NCBI GenBank assembly: GCA_025355875.1
Contig: JANXYV010000017.1
Location: forward strand, 1-33,149
Direction: 5' to 3'
Source: Prolixibacteraceae bacterium
GTDB lineage: Bacteria; Bacteroidota; Bacteroidia; Bacteroidales; Prolixibacteraceae
DNA: 33,149 nt
A model generated the notes under the pieces. That model was not told the origin of the DNA. It saw only the letters and a program-made list of their open reading frames with translations, and made no database searches. Position 1 is the first letter of the stretch. Each line of letters begins with the position of its first letter. A program made the position numbers and the translations under genes. Positions 22,966 through 31,679 of the stretch are shown here, one piece after another.

Positions 22966-25770
22966 TTACAACTTTCCTTTCAAAGCTGCGCCGGTATAGG
23001 ATTCCTGAATCTTTACCAAATCTTCCGGGTTTCCTTCAAAAAGTACCCTGCCGCCATCTTTTCCTCCTTCAGGCCCGAGATCGATCACCCAATCGGCACA
23101 TTTAATCACGTCGAGGTTATGCTCGATGATGATGATGCTGTGACCACGTGAAATCAGGGCATTGAACGAATCAAGCAGTTTCCGGATATCGTGAAAGTGA
23201 AGTCCTGTGGTTGGCTCGTCAAAAATAAAAAGCGACGGACTGCCTTTTTCCTTTGCCAGGAAGGAAGCAAGTTTGATGCGCTGGCTTTCGCCGCCGGATA
23301 AAGTGCTCGATGACTGGCCAAGCTTGACATATCCCAGACCAACGTCCTGCAATGGTTTCAGCAGTTTGGCAATTTTCTTGGCAGAAGTGGATTTATGGTT
23401 TCCAAAGAAATCGATGGCTTCGTCCACCGTCAGGTCAAGAATGTCGAAAATATTTTTGTCTTCAAAGGTGACTTCCAGAATTTCGTCGCGAAAGCGTTTG
23501 CCTTTGCAGCTTTCGCAAACCAGATGGATATCAGCCATAAACTGCATTTCGACGGTGATTTCGCCTTCACCCTGACATTCCTCGCAGCGACCTCCCTCAA
23601 TATTAAAAGAAAAATGAGAAGGTTTGAATCCGCTGTATTTCGAAGCCTGAAGTTCGGAATACAGTTTCCGTATTTCGTCATACACTTTCAGGTAAGTCAC
23701 CGGATTTGAGCGCGACGATTTCCCGATTGGGTTCTGATCGACAAATTCAACGGAAGTAATCAGGTTGAAATCGCCCCGAATGATATCGTGCTGTCCGGTT
23801 TTCTCGCTGAACCCCCCAAACATCTTGGCTATCGCCGGATACAGAACTTTGGTAACAAGCGATGATTTTCCGGAGCCGCTTACGCCGGTCACCACACAGA
23901 TGGTATTGAGCGGAAATTTCACATCCACATTCTTCAGGTTGTTCTCACGGGCGCCGGTAACTTCAATATAGTTGCTCCATTTGCGACGTGATTGTGGTAC
24001 CTGAATCTTCTCTCTGCCAGTCAGATATTTGGCCGTCAGGCTTTCCGATGAAGTTTCCAGTTGTTCGTGCGTTCCCTGAAAAACGACCTCTCCACCCAGG
24101 CGTCCCGCCAATGGGCCAATGTCGATGATTTCGTCGGCAGCGCGCATGATCTCCTCATCATGTTCAACCACCAACACAGTATTACCCAGTTTTTGTAGTT
24201 TCCGAAGCACCCGAATGAGCCGTTCCGTATCTCTGGAATGCAGGCCAATACTGGGTTCGTCGAGAATGTACATCGATCCGACCAGGCTGCTCCCCAGCGA
24301 GGTAGCCAGGTTGATTCGTTGAGATTCACCTCCGGAAAGCGTGGAAGAAAGCCGGTTCAGGGTCAGATAACCCAATCCCACATCGTTCAAAAAATCGAGG
24401 CGATTCCGGATTTCGGTGAGAATCCTTTCTGCAATCTGGATTTCATGATCGGTCAGTTTCAGGTCGACAAAGAATTTCTGAAGTTCGTCGATGGGCAGCA
24501 AAACCAAATCCTGGATTGATTTTTCGCCAACCTTCACATACATGGCTTCCTTTTTAAGACGAGTTCCCCGGCAATCAGGGCAAACCGTTTTCCCCCGGTA
24601 TCGCGAAAGCATGACCCGGTACTGTATCTTATAGACATTCTCCTCCAGCATTTTAAAGAACTGATCCAATCCCTGAAAATACTTGTTGCCGGTCCACAAC
24701 AACCGGCGTTGTTCTTCGCTCAGCTCGTAGTATGGCTTGTGTATCGGGAAATTGAATTTTTCGGCAGAATAGATCAGTTCATCTTTCCATTCACTCATCT
24801 TTTCGCCTTTCCAACATACCACTGCATCCTGATAAACCGACAAGGATTTGTTGGGAATAATCAGGTCTTCATCAATACCGATCACCTTTCCATAGCCTTC
24901 GCAAGCTTTACAGGCACCTATCGGGTTATTGAAACTAAACATATGCACCGACGGTTCTTCGAATTCGATGCCATCTGCTTCAAAAAGATTTGAAAAATGT
25001 TCTTCCTGAACTTCGGGACCTACAAACATTTTTACGATACATTCGCCATGCCCCTCAAAAAATGCGGTTTGCACCGAGTCGGCAATCCGGCTCTGGTTGT
25101 CCTCATCGTTCAGAACAATGGCCCGGTCGATCACAATGTTACAGGAGGAACTCTTGCATCTCTCCTGATTGTTTTCTTTCAGAAGCTCATCAATTTTCAG
25201 GATTTCCCCGTTTATTTCAAGTCTCGAAAAACCCTGTTGAAGCAACAATTCGGCTTCCTGAAGTAAATTTCTCCCACTTTTGATTTTCAGTGGTGAACCG
25301 ATCATAAACCGGGTGTTTTCTGGGAAAGACTGTATAAAGCTGGTTACGTCGCTCACATGGTGCTGCTTGACTTCTTTGCCTGAAACCGGTGAAATGGTTT
25401 TTCCGATCCGGGCAAAAAGCAACTTAAGGTAATCGTAAACTTCGGTTGAAGTGCCGACTGTGGAGCGCGGATTGCGAGTATTTACCTTTTGTTCGATAGC
25501 TATTGCAGGAGGAATACCTTTGATATAATCGACTTCCGGTTTATTGATGCGCCCCAAAAACTGGCGGGCGTACGACGATAAACTTTCAACGTAGCGGCGT
25601 TGCCCTTCCGCATAAAGGGTATCAAATGCCAGCGAGGACTTGCCTGAACCAGACAGACCACTGATTACGATCAACTTGTTGCGACAAATATTTAAATCGA
25701 TATTTTTTAAATTGTGAACGCGAGCCCCTTTAATCTGGATATATGATGAACTTTTTGAGGAAGAAATCAT
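22966..25770 (-). CDS. uvrA: UvrABC excision nuclease subunit A
   Basis: A 934-residue DNA damage sensor that loads UvrB in nucleotide excision repair. It contains two ABC ATPase modules: Walker A GLSGSGKSSLAFDTLYAEGQ near residue 38 and GVSGSGKSSLVTKVLYP near residue 630, and two signature segments (STLSGGESQRINLATSLG and STLSGGESQRIKLASFLA), each followed by a Walker B (MYILDEPSIGLH and LFIFDEPTTGLH). Zinc-binding cysteines are visible in the insertion and DNA-binding modules (GACKACEGYGK, CPDCRGTRL, and GRCEECQGEGE paired with CESCKGKRF). The length is typical of UvrA. It has a -7 box upstream and no partner gene beside it, which is normal for uvrA. Confidence 0.98.
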   Translation of the reverse strand: MISSSKSSSYIQIKGARVHNLKNIDLNICRNKLIVISGLSGSGKSSLAFDTLYAEGQRRYVESLSSYARQFLGRINKPEVDYIKGIPPAIAIEQKVNTRNPRSTVGTSTEVYDYLKLLFARIGKTISPVSGKEVKQHHVSDVTSFIQSFPENTRFMIGSPLKIKSGRNLLQEAELLLQQGFSRLEINGEILKIDELLKENNQERCKSSSCNIVIDRAIVLNDEDNQSRIADSVQTAFFEGHGECIVKMFVGPEVQEEHFSNLFEADGIEFEEPSVHMFSFNNPIGACKACEGYGKVIGIDEDLIIPNKSLSVYQDAVVCWKGEKMSEWKDELIYSAEKFNFPIHKPYYELSEEQRRLLWTGNKYFQGLDQFFKMLEENVYKIQYRVMLSRYRGKTVCPDCRGTRLKKEAMYVKVGEKSIQDLVLLPIDELQKFFVDLKLTDHEIQIAERILTEIRNRLDFLNDVGLGYLTLNRLSSTLSGGESQRINLATSLGSSLVGSMYILDEPSIGLHSRDTERLIRVLRKLQKLGNTVLVVEHDEEIMRAADEIIDIGPLAGRLGGEVVFQGTHEQLETSSESLTAKYLTGREKIQVPQSRRKWSNYIEVTGARENNLKNVDVKFPLNTICVVTGVSGSGKSSLVTKVLYPAIAKMFGGFSEKTGQHDIIRGDFNLITSVEFVDQNPIGKSSRSNPVTYLKVYDEIRKLYSELQASKYSGFKPSHFSFNIEGGRCEECQGEGEITVEMQFMADIHLVCESCKGKRFRDEILEVTFEDKNIFDILDLTVDEAIDFFGNHKSTSAKKIAKLLKPLQDVGLGYVKLGQSSSTLSGGESQRIKLASFLAKEKGSPSLFIFDEPTTGLHFHDIRKLLDSFNALISRGHSIIIIEHNLDVIKCADWVIDLGPEGGKDGGRVLFEGNPEDLVKIQESYTGAALKGKL

Positions 25771-25835
25771 TCGTTATGTTATTACAATTAAAAAAGATTT
25801 GGTTTTCTGAAAAAAATGATTCACTTTTACAAGCA

Positions 25836-25843
25836 CAAAATTA
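25836..25843 (-). promoter_or_regulatory. Possible -7 box for uvrA
   Basis: On the minus strand, TAATTTTG fits the TAnnTTTG -7 consensus 66 nt upstream of the uvrA start. No convincing TTTG -33 box was found at the right distance. Confidence 0.4.
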
Positions 25844-25935
25844 GCAAATTGTTCAACTCTCATTCTAAAAAGACTTGCTTATAGGCCGAACTCTACTCTT
25901 AAGTTATTGAAAACAGTCACATAATATTTAGAGTA

Positions 25936-26529
25936 ATGTTCAGAACAGAAGATCTGAGCGATAATTCGCTCGTAAAACAATTTGTTGATGGGGACCAGAA
26001 GGCCATTGAATTGTTGATTTCCCGCCACAAAAAGAGAGTTTTTACCTACATTTTTCTCATTGTCAAAAATCACCATCTTGCTGAAGATATCTTTCAGGAT
26101 ACCTTTATTAAGGTCATACGTTCATTAAAAACAGGGAAATATACCGAGAATGGCAAATTCATCTCCTGGGTTCTGCGTATTTCGCACAACCTCATCATAG
26201 ACCACTTCAGGAAAGAGAAACTGCTGAATACCACCTCGAACGACGATACCAACATCGACCTTTTCAACTCGGCCAGGTATTCCGAAGAAAATATTGAAGA
26301 CAAACTGGTTTTTGACCAGATTACCAGCGATGTACGGCAATTGATTGAGGAACTTCCCGACGACCAGCGACAGGTGATCATGATGCGGCATTTTCAGGGT
26401 TTGAGTTTCAAAGAGATTGCAGAACTGACAGATGTCAGTATTAACACGGCTTTGGGGCGGATGCGGTATGCGCTGATCAACCTTCGGAAACTGATCGAGA
26501 AAAAAAATCTCAGTTTGACAAAAATTTAA
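25936..26529 (+). CDS. ECF-type RNA polymerase sigma factor
   Basis: A 197-residue sigma-70-family protein. Region 2 (about 20-90) has RVFTYIFLIVKNHHLAEDIFQDTFIKVI and WVLRISHNLIIDHFRKEK, which contact core polymerase and the -10 element; region 4 (about 135-187) has LPDDQRQVIMMRHFQGLSFKEIAELTDVSINTALGRM, a helix-turn-helix for the -35 element. There is no region 1 or 3, so it is an ECF sigma. No anti-sigma factor with a membrane segment is adjacent; instead a 76-residue soluble protein follows 70 nt later. The signal it responds to is not evident. It is divergent from uvrA. Confidence 0.92.
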   Translation: MFRTEDLSDNSLVKQFVDGDQKAIELLISRHKKRVFTYIFLIVKNHHLAEDIFQDTFIKVIRSLKTGKYTENGKFISWVLRISHNLIIDHFRKEKLLNTTSNDDTNIDLFNSARYSEENIEDKLVFDQITSDVRQLIEELPDDQRQVIMMRHFQGLSFKEIAELTDVSINTALGRMRYALINLRKLIEKKNLSLTKI

Positions 26530-26598
26530 AGGATTGATTACAATATTATTTTGGAGCTTGCGTTATTGATTTATAACTAAAAACAGTAACGTCAGCCT

Positions 26599-26829
26599 AT
26601 GAGTAAACCCTCTACCTTGAATTTTTTGGCCAATTCATATTACGCCGGAAAAAAAGAAGTTAATATCTTTCACTATCATGGATTTTCTTCTGATAATTCT
26701 GGTTCGAATCCGGATCTCAGTTTTTTTGAACCTTCGCAAGACAGTATAGATAAAATCCTGAATTTTGCATCGCAATACGAAGTGCTGAATTCAAGAAAAA
26801 CCGGAAACATTGAATTGAACCTGAATTAG
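26599..26829 (+). CDS. Small hypothetical protein linked to the ECF sigma factor
   Basis: A 76-residue soluble protein with no signal peptide, membrane segment or cysteine. Its C-terminus (DSIDKILNFASQYEVLNSRKTGNIELNLN) has the look of a short helix followed by a beta end that I associate with small proteins encoded after ECF sigma genes in Bacteroidota. This association is inference and no function is established; a role as regulatory partner of the sigma factor is possible. It ends just before a strong terminator (26848-26878), so sigma factor and small protein could form one operon. Confidence 0.65.
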   Translation: MSKPSTLNFLANSYYAGKKEVNIFHYHGFSSDNSGSNPDLSFFEPSQDSIDKILNFASQYEVLNSRKTGNIELNLN

Positions 26830-26847
26830 ATCCTGAAAAAATATTTT

Positions 26848-26878
26848 AAAGCATCTTTTTACCAAGATGCTTTTTTTT
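26848..26878 (+). terminator. Intrinsic terminator after the sigma factor operon
   Basis: AAAGCATCTT (26848-26857) pairs with AAGATGCTTT (26864-26873), followed by an uninterrupted run of Ts to 26878. Confidence 0.92.
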
Positions 26879-26881
26879 ATC

Positions 26882-26889
26882 TATATTTG
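26882..26889 (+). promoter_or_regulatory. -7 box for the SPFH operon
   Basis: TATATTTG matches the TAnnTTTG consensus and lies four nt after the terminator, 40 nt before the SPFH start at 26930. The expected -33 position falls in the terminator hairpin and has no clear TTTG. Confidence 0.5.
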
Positions 26890-26929
26890 TGATATCATTT
26901 TAATATCAAAACAATTTAAATCTAATAGT

Positions 26930-27778
26930 ATGGAAAAGTCATTTACTGCCCGTTCAGGTTATTTGATGCTGGTGATCGAATTTGCACTTCTTGTATTAGC
27001 CATTGCCGGGTTTGTTTCGGAAGTTGTCATTCCCTCTGTCCTGCTCATTGCAGCATTTGTGCTCATCGCGCCAGGGTTCATGGCTGTCGATCCCAACCAG
27101 AGTTATGTGCTCATCCTGTTTGGCGCATACAAAGGCACCATCAAAGACAATGGATTCTTTTGGGTCAATCCGTTCTTTGTGAAGAAGAAATTTTCACTCC
27201 GTGCACGCAATTTCAACAGCGAACCCATCAAGGTAAACGATAAACTCGGAAATCCGATCATGATCGGTCTTGTGCTGGTCTGGAAGGTGGAAGAAACCTA
27301 CCGTGCAGCCTTTGGAGTGGACGAATACGAACATTTTGTAGTGGTTCAGAGTGAAGCGGCCTTGCGCAAACTGGCAGGTTTGTATCCGTACGATAACATC
27401 GAAGACGATCATGCTAAAATTACCTTGCGCGACGGTGGCGAAGAAGTCAACCAAATGCTCGAAGGTGAAATTCGTGAACGTCTGGAAATTGCAGGTATTC
27501 ACGTGATTGAAGCCCGCATCAATTACATTGCCTATGCACAGGAAATTGCCCAGGCCATGTTGAAACGCCAGCAGGCAACCGCCATAGTTGCTGCACGTTT
27601 CAAAATTGTGGAAGGTGCAGTCAGCATGGTCGAAATGGCTTTGGCAGAATTAAGCAAACGCGACATTGTAAATCTTGATGAAGATAAAAAAGCAACCATG
27701 GTCAGTAATCTGCTGGTTGTACTTTGTGGCGATAAAGAAGCCACTCCGGTCGTAAATACTGGAACTCTATATCAATAA
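26930..27778 (+). CDS. SPFH/Band 7 domain membrane protein
   Basis: A 282-residue stomatin/prohibitin-family protein. Two hydrophobic stretches (about 10-48) anchor it to the inner membrane. The SPFH domain covers about 55-215 (NQSYVLILFGAYKGTIKDNGFFWVNPF, RNFNSEPIKVNDKLGNPI, VLVWKVEETYRAAFGVD), followed by a coiled-coil-like helix (YIAYAQEIAQAMLKRQQATAIVAARFKIVEGAV). Such proteins form membrane microdomains or scaffold protease and transport complexes. It is followed 3 nt later by a small membrane protein, forming an operon. The ATG at 26930 is used; the in-frame region upstream overlaps the terminator and promoter and is not credible. Confidence 0.9.
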   Translation: MEKSFTARSGYLMLVIEFALLVLAIAGFVSEVVIPSVLLIAAFVLIAPGFMAVDPNQSYVLILFGAYKGTIKDNGFFWVNPFFVKKKFSLRARNFNSEPIKVNDKLGNPIMIGLVLVWKVEETYRAAFGVDEYEHFVVVQSEAALRKLAGLYPYDNIEDDHAKITLRDGGEEVNQMLEGEIRERLEIAGIHVIEARINYIAYAQEIAQAMLKRQQATAIVAARFKIVEGAVSMVEMALAELSKRDIVNLDEDKKATMVSNLLVVLCGDKEATPVVNTGTLYQ

Positions 27779-27781
27779 AAG

Positions 27782-28303
27782 ATGAATAAGGTTCTATTTA
27801 GAGAAGAGCAGCAATTCAGGCAATGGTGGTACATCCTTCTGATTATGGCCTCTATTGTTCCAGTCATGGTAATGAGTATTTATGCCCTGTATATGCAGAC
27901 GGTCAAAGGTGTTCAGGTTGGCGACAATCCTTCTCCGAATGCGGCTTTGATTGCCGTTTTCTTTACCATGGCTATTTCACTTTGGATCACTTTTTCCCTT
28001 AAACTGGAGGTTTGGATCGATCAGAATGGACTTCATTACCGGTTTTTTCCTATTATTTGGAAGGACAAGCTCATTTCGAAAGCCGAAATTCAACGGTACG
28101 AAATCCGGAAATATAGTCCGATTTTCGATTACGGGGGTCGGGGAATTCGCTATGGAATTGGGCGAAAATGGGGAAAAGCCTACACTGTCAGTGGAAATAT
28201 CGGGCTTCAACTTTACCTGACGAACGGCAAGAAGGTACTCTTTGGAACCCAGCGTTCGCAGGCAATCCAATATGCTATGGACGAAATGATGAAAACAAGA
28301 TAA
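27782..28303 (+). CDS. Small membrane protein with PH-like domain
   Basis: A 173-residue protein with two transmembrane helices (about 16-40 and 54-72) and a soluble part (about 75-173: EVWIDQNGLHYRFFPIIWKDKLISKAEIQRYEI, then VSGNIGLQLYLTNGKKVLFGTQ) of the type seen in bacterial PH-domain membrane proteins. It starts 3 nt after the SPFH stop, so it is probably a functional partner in the same membrane complex. No enzymatic motif is present; role inferred from context only. Confidence 0.78.
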   Translation: MNKVLFREEQQFRQWWYILLIMASIVPVMVMSIYALYMQTVKGVQVGDNPSPNAALIAVFFTMAISLWITFSLKLEVWIDQNGLHYRFFPIIWKDKLISKAEIQRYEIRKYSPIFDYGGRGIRYGIGRKWGKAYTVSGNIGLQLYLTNGKKVLFGTQRSQAIQYAMDEMMKTR

Positions 28304-28331
28304 TATTGTGTAAAAAATTAAAAAATAGATT

Positions 28332-29270
28332 ATGAAACTGCAGATCATTGCTTTTATTCTCGGGATACTTATTTCAACGTTGGTATTTAGCCAGACAGAA
28401 TTGCCTATTACGCTGAAAACTAAAACTGGCAATATTGAAGGGACATTAATGTTGCCTTTAGAGAAACTGCCAGTTTCAGTTGCTTTGATAATTGCCGGAT
28501 CAGGACCTACTGACCGGAATGGAAATAATCCAATGATGACAAATAATTCTCTGAAAATGCTTGCAGAAGGATTAGCAAAAAACGGAATTGCATCTCTTCG
28601 GTATGATAAACGAGGAATTGCTCAAAGTCAAGCAGCCGGAATGAAGGAATCCGATCTTCGGTTTGAAAATTATATTGATGATGTAATTGATTGGATCAAG
28701 CTTCTAAAGAATGATAAAAGTTTCAATCAGATTGTTGTAATTGGGCACAGTGAAGGTTCGCTGATCGGAATGATTGCCTCTCAATACTCGAATGTTGACA
28801 AGTTTGTTTCAATTGCCGGAGCAGGTCAGTCAGCAGATAAAATTATCAAAGAACAGCTGAAATCCCAACCTCCTGCTGTTTTAGAACAAACAATTCCCAT
28901 TCTTGATGAATTGGTAAAAGGAAATACAGTTGAAACTGTACCACCCATGTTAAACTCATTATTTCGTACAAGTGTCCAGCCATATATGATTTCCTGGATT
29001 AAATATGATCCACAAATTGAGATCGCCAAATTGAATAAACCATGTTTAATTGTTCAGGGAACCACCGACATTCAGGTCAGTATTGAAGATGCAAAACGGC
29101 TTCAGGCAGTAAAACCCACTGCAAAACTAGTGTTAATCGATGGGATGAACCATATTTTTAAAAATGCGGATATTGATCGGACGAAGAATATTCAAACGTA
29201 CACTCAACCAGACTTGCCATTGCATGTTGAATTAATACCTGCAATTTCCTCGTTCATCCTGAAAAAATAA
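28332..29270 (+). CDS. Secreted alpha/beta hydrolase (serine esterase/lipase-like)
   Basis: A 312-residue exported hydrolase with a signal peptide (1-20, ending VFSQ). The catalytic triad is recognisable: Ser140 in the nucleophile elbow GHSEGS, Asp246 in QGTTDIQV, and His274 in GMNHIF. The N-terminal VALIIAGSGPTDRNGNNP and LRYDKRGIAQSQ segments are typical of a family of periplasmic peptidase/esterase-like hydrolases. Substrate unknown. It sits between the SPFH/PH-like pair and a small Arc-like regulator, possibly as a later addition to that operon, and codon use is somewhat more AT-rich than in its neighbours. Confidence 0.85.
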   Translation: MKLQIIAFILGILISTLVFSQTELPITLKTKTGNIEGTLMLPLEKLPVSVALIIAGSGPTDRNGNNPMMTNNSLKMLAEGLAKNGIASLRYDKRGIAQSQAAGMKESDLRFENYIDDVIDWIKLLKNDKSFNQIVVIGHSEGSLIGMIASQYSNVDKFVSIAGAGQSADKIIKEQLKSQPPAVLEQTIPILDELVKGNTVETVPPMLNSLFRTSVQPYMISWIKYDPQIEIAKLNKPCLIVQGTTDIQVSIEDAKRLQAVKPTAKLVLIDGMNHIFKNADIDRTKNIQTYTQPDLPLHVELIPAISSFILKK

Positions 29271-29329
29271 TCTTCAAAAAAAGGGATGTTCGTTACAATT
29301 TGAAATAAGAACAAGGAGAGGGTGAGGTT

Positions 29330-29518
29330 ATGGCCAAGAAAAAAACATTTATGTTGCGTATCGATCCTGAGGTATACGACGCTGTTGAGAAATGGGCGGC
29401 TCAGGAATTTCGCAGCGCGAACGGGCAAATTGAATGGATCATTACGAAGGCATTGCGCGATGCCCGGCGAACGATTGAAAAAAGCATTCCGGAAGAACCG
29501 GGAGAGGAAGCCGTATAA
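29330..29518 (+). CDS. Arc-like ribbon-helix-helix DNA-binding protein
   Basis: A 62-residue protein with the ribbon-helix-helix pattern: a short beta strand (KTFMLRIDPEVYD), then helices EKWAAQEFRS and NGQIEWIITKALRDARRT. Such dimeric proteins bind DNA through the beta strand and act as repressors, often of their own operon. A purine-rich ribosome-binding site (AAGGAGAGG) precedes the ATG. I have the impression that this small protein commonly accompanies SPFH genes in Bacteroidota, which fits here and suggests it regulates that operon; this is inference. Confidence 0.82.
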   Translation: MAKKKTFMLRIDPEVYDAVEKWAAQEFRSANGQIEWIITKALRDARRTIEKSIPEEPGEEAV

Positions 29519-29589
29519 CGTAGTCAGTCGAGGTAAAATAAAAGAGCACCTTTGGAACTTGGAATTTGGAATTTTAAACTCAATAAACC

Positions 29590-29796
29590 ATGCAACAAAC
29601 AAAGTATCATTGCCCCAAATGCGGTAATACTAAAGCCGAATCAGATGTGGTTCGGACCACCGGGAACGGATTCTCCAGATTCTTCAACGTTCAGAACAAA
29701 AAATTTACGGTGATAACCTGTTCACGATGTCAATACAGTGAGTTTTACAAAGGAACAGTTAGTCTGGGCAATATTGCCGATTTTCTGCTCGGTTGA
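29590..29796 (+). CDS. Zinc-ribbon nucleic-acid-binding protein
   Basis: A 68-residue protein with two CxxC pairs, HCPKCGNTKAE near the N-terminus and ITCSRCQYSEFYKG near the middle, that together form a zinc ribbon. The middle segment GNGFSRFFNVQNKKFTVITC is characteristic of a small zinc-ribbon family (DUF2082-type). Function is unknown; nucleic-acid or protein binding is likely. It lies 71 nt after the Arc-like gene; the ATG at 29590 directly follows a short word repeat. Confidence 0.78.
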   Translation: MQQTKYHCPKCGNTKAESDVVRTTGNGFSRFFNVQNKKFTVITCSRCQYSEFYKGTVSLGNIADFLLG

Positions 29797-29916
29797 TGCC
29801 AACGGTTTAAATTTTCCTTAAATTGACCCGACATCCTCACCATCCTATGATAAAACCTACGGGTTTAGCGTATTTTTATGACGATTTTAAAAACGTAAAT
29901 CCTGAAAAATATAACT

Positions 29917-31575
29917 ATGACCATTAGCGCATTACAAGCAGAACGGGCTAAATATCAGCCAAAACTACCCAATTCATTAAAATCATCAGTCAAACTGGTC
30001 GAAGGAGCAAATACCGAATCGGTTGCCGATCAGAAAGAAATTAAAGGTCTGTTCCCAAATACCTATGGAATGCCATTGGTTACTTTCGAGGCTGGTGCCG
30101 GGAAACAATCATATTCAGCAGTGAATGTTGGGGTGATCCTTTCCGGAGGACAAGCACCGGGAGGTCACAACGTAATTTCGGGAATATTCGATGGCATCAA
30201 AAACCTCAATCCCTACAGTAAATTGTATGGATTTTTGGGTGGTCCCGGAGGATTGGTAGACCACCAGTACGTTGAGTTAACTTCCGAAATTATAGATCAG
30301 TTCCGCAATACGGGCGGATTTGACATCATTGGCTCTGGTCGGACCAAACTCGAAGAAACGGCACAATATGACAAAGGCACCGAGATCATGAACGAATTGG
30401 GCATCCGGGCGCTGATCATTATTGGCGGCGATGACAGCAACACCAATGCATGTGTCCTTGCCGAATATTACGCTGCTAAAAACACCGGAATTCAGGTGAT
30501 CGGCTGCCCGAAAACGATTGACGGCGACCTGAAAAACGACATGATCGAAACTTCCTTCGGCTTTGATACTGCTACCAAAGTATATTCCGAATTGATTGGC
30601 AACATCGAACGAGATGCCAATTCGGCTAAAAAATACTGGCATTTTATCAAACTGATGGGTCGTTCTGCTTCTCACATTGGTCTGGAATGTGCTTTACAGA
30701 CCCAGCCAAACATCACCCTGATTTCGGAAGAAGTGGAACTGAAAAAACAAACTTTGGGCGAGATTGTGGATTACATTGCCGGAATAGTTGCCAAACGTGC
30801 CGCCAAAGGCGAAAACTTTGGAGTTGCGTTAATTCCTGAAGGTCTGGTCGAATTTGTTCCTGAAATGAAAGCGTTGATCTCGGAACTGAATGACCTGCTA
30901 GCCGAAGGTTCTGAAACCGAACAAAAATTCAAAGCATATACTGATAAAGCCGAAGGACGTGCTTTTGTTGCCGGAATATTATCCGCTGAATCTGCAAAAG
31001 TGTACACTTCACTTCCTTCAGGAATTGCCGACCAGTTAACTCTCGATCGTGATCCGCACGGAAATGTTCAGGTTTCATTGATTGAAACCGAAAAACTTCT
31101 GGGTGAAATGGTCAAGAAACGCCTGAATGAGATGAAAAAAGCGGGCGAATTCAAAGGTAAATTTGGAACTCAGTACCATTTTTTCGGATATGAAGGCCGT
31201 TGTGCAGCTCCTTCAAACTTCGATGCAGACTATTGCTATTCATTGGGATACAACGCATCCTTCCTGATTGCAGAAGGAAAAACCGGCTATATGTCATCAG
31301 TTCGGAACCTGACTGCCCCTGCCGCCGAATGGATTGCGGGCGGAGTTCCGGTTACCATGATGATGAATATGGAACGTCGCCACGGACACATGAAACCAGT
31401 GATACAGAAAGCATTGGTGGAGCTCGACAGCGCTCCGTTCCAGTATTTGGCAGCAAACCGCGAAAAATGGGCGATCGAAACTTCCTTCGTCTACCCCGGA
31501 CCTATCCAGTATTGGGGACCAACCGAAGTTTGCGACCAGCCAACCAAGACGATTACCCTCGAAAGAGCAAAATAA
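29917..31575 (+). CDS. pfp: Pyrophosphate-dependent 6-phosphofructokinase
   Basis: A 552-residue cytoplasmic glycolytic enzyme that phosphorylates fructose 6-phosphate with pyrophosphate in a reversible reaction. The PPi signature is GGDDSNTNA (170-178), where ATP-dependent enzymes have GGDGS, together with PKTIDGDLKN (198-207) holding the catalytic Asp202, and the substrate motif MGRSASHIGLE around 250. The size of about 550 residues fits the long PPi-PFK clade. It is monocistronic, ending in a strong terminator shared with the convergent thioredoxin-like gene. Its use of PPi saves ATP, in keeping with a fermentative or facultative lifestyle. Confidence 0.96.
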   Translation: MTISALQAERAKYQPKLPNSLKSSVKLVEGANTESVADQKEIKGLFPNTYGMPLVTFEAGAGKQSYSAVNVGVILSGGQAPGGHNVISGIFDGIKNLNPYSKLYGFLGGPGGLVDHQYVELTSEIIDQFRNTGGFDIIGSGRTKLEETAQYDKGTEIMNELGIRALIIIGGDDSNTNACVLAEYYAAKNTGIQVIGCPKTIDGDLKNDMIETSFGFDTATKVYSELIGNIERDANSAKKYWHFIKLMGRSASHIGLECALQTQPNITLISEEVELKKQTLGEIVDYIAGIVAKRAAKGENFGVALIPEGLVEFVPEMKALISELNDLLAEGSETEQKFKAYTDKAEGRAFVAGILSAESAKVYTSLPSGIADQLTLDRDPHGNVQVSLIETEKLLGEMVKKRLNEMKKAGEFKGKFGTQYHFFGYEGRCAAPSNFDADYCYSLGYNASFLIAEGKTGYMSSVRNLTAPAAEWIAGGVPVTMMMNMERRHGHMKPVIQKALVELDSAPFQYLAANREKWAIETSFVYPGPIQYWGPTEVCDQPTKTITLERAK

Positions 31576-31596
31576 ATCCAGTCAATCAATCGGATT

Positions 31597-31640
31597 AAAA
31601 GCAAAAACCCCGGAATCACTTTCGGGGTTTTTGCTTTTTT
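31597..31640. terminator. Bidirectional terminator between pfp and the thioredoxin-like gene
   Basis: A perfect 16-bp stem (31597-31612 with 31623-31638) built on AAAAGCAAAAACCCCG and its complement, followed by a T-tract to 31640; the A-rich left arm gives a T-tract for the minus strand too. Confidence 0.94.
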
Positions 31641-31642
31641 CT

Positions 31643-31678
31643 GACTTCCGACTTCCGTCTCTGGACTTCCGTCTTCTT
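31643..31678. repeat. Intergenic word repeat (GACTTCCG)
   Basis: GACTTCCG / GACTTCCGTCT words repeat about three to four times between the pfp terminator and the end of the thioredoxin-like gene. Another member of the word-repeat class seen elsewhere in the window. Confidence 0.55.
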
Positions 31679-31679
31679 C

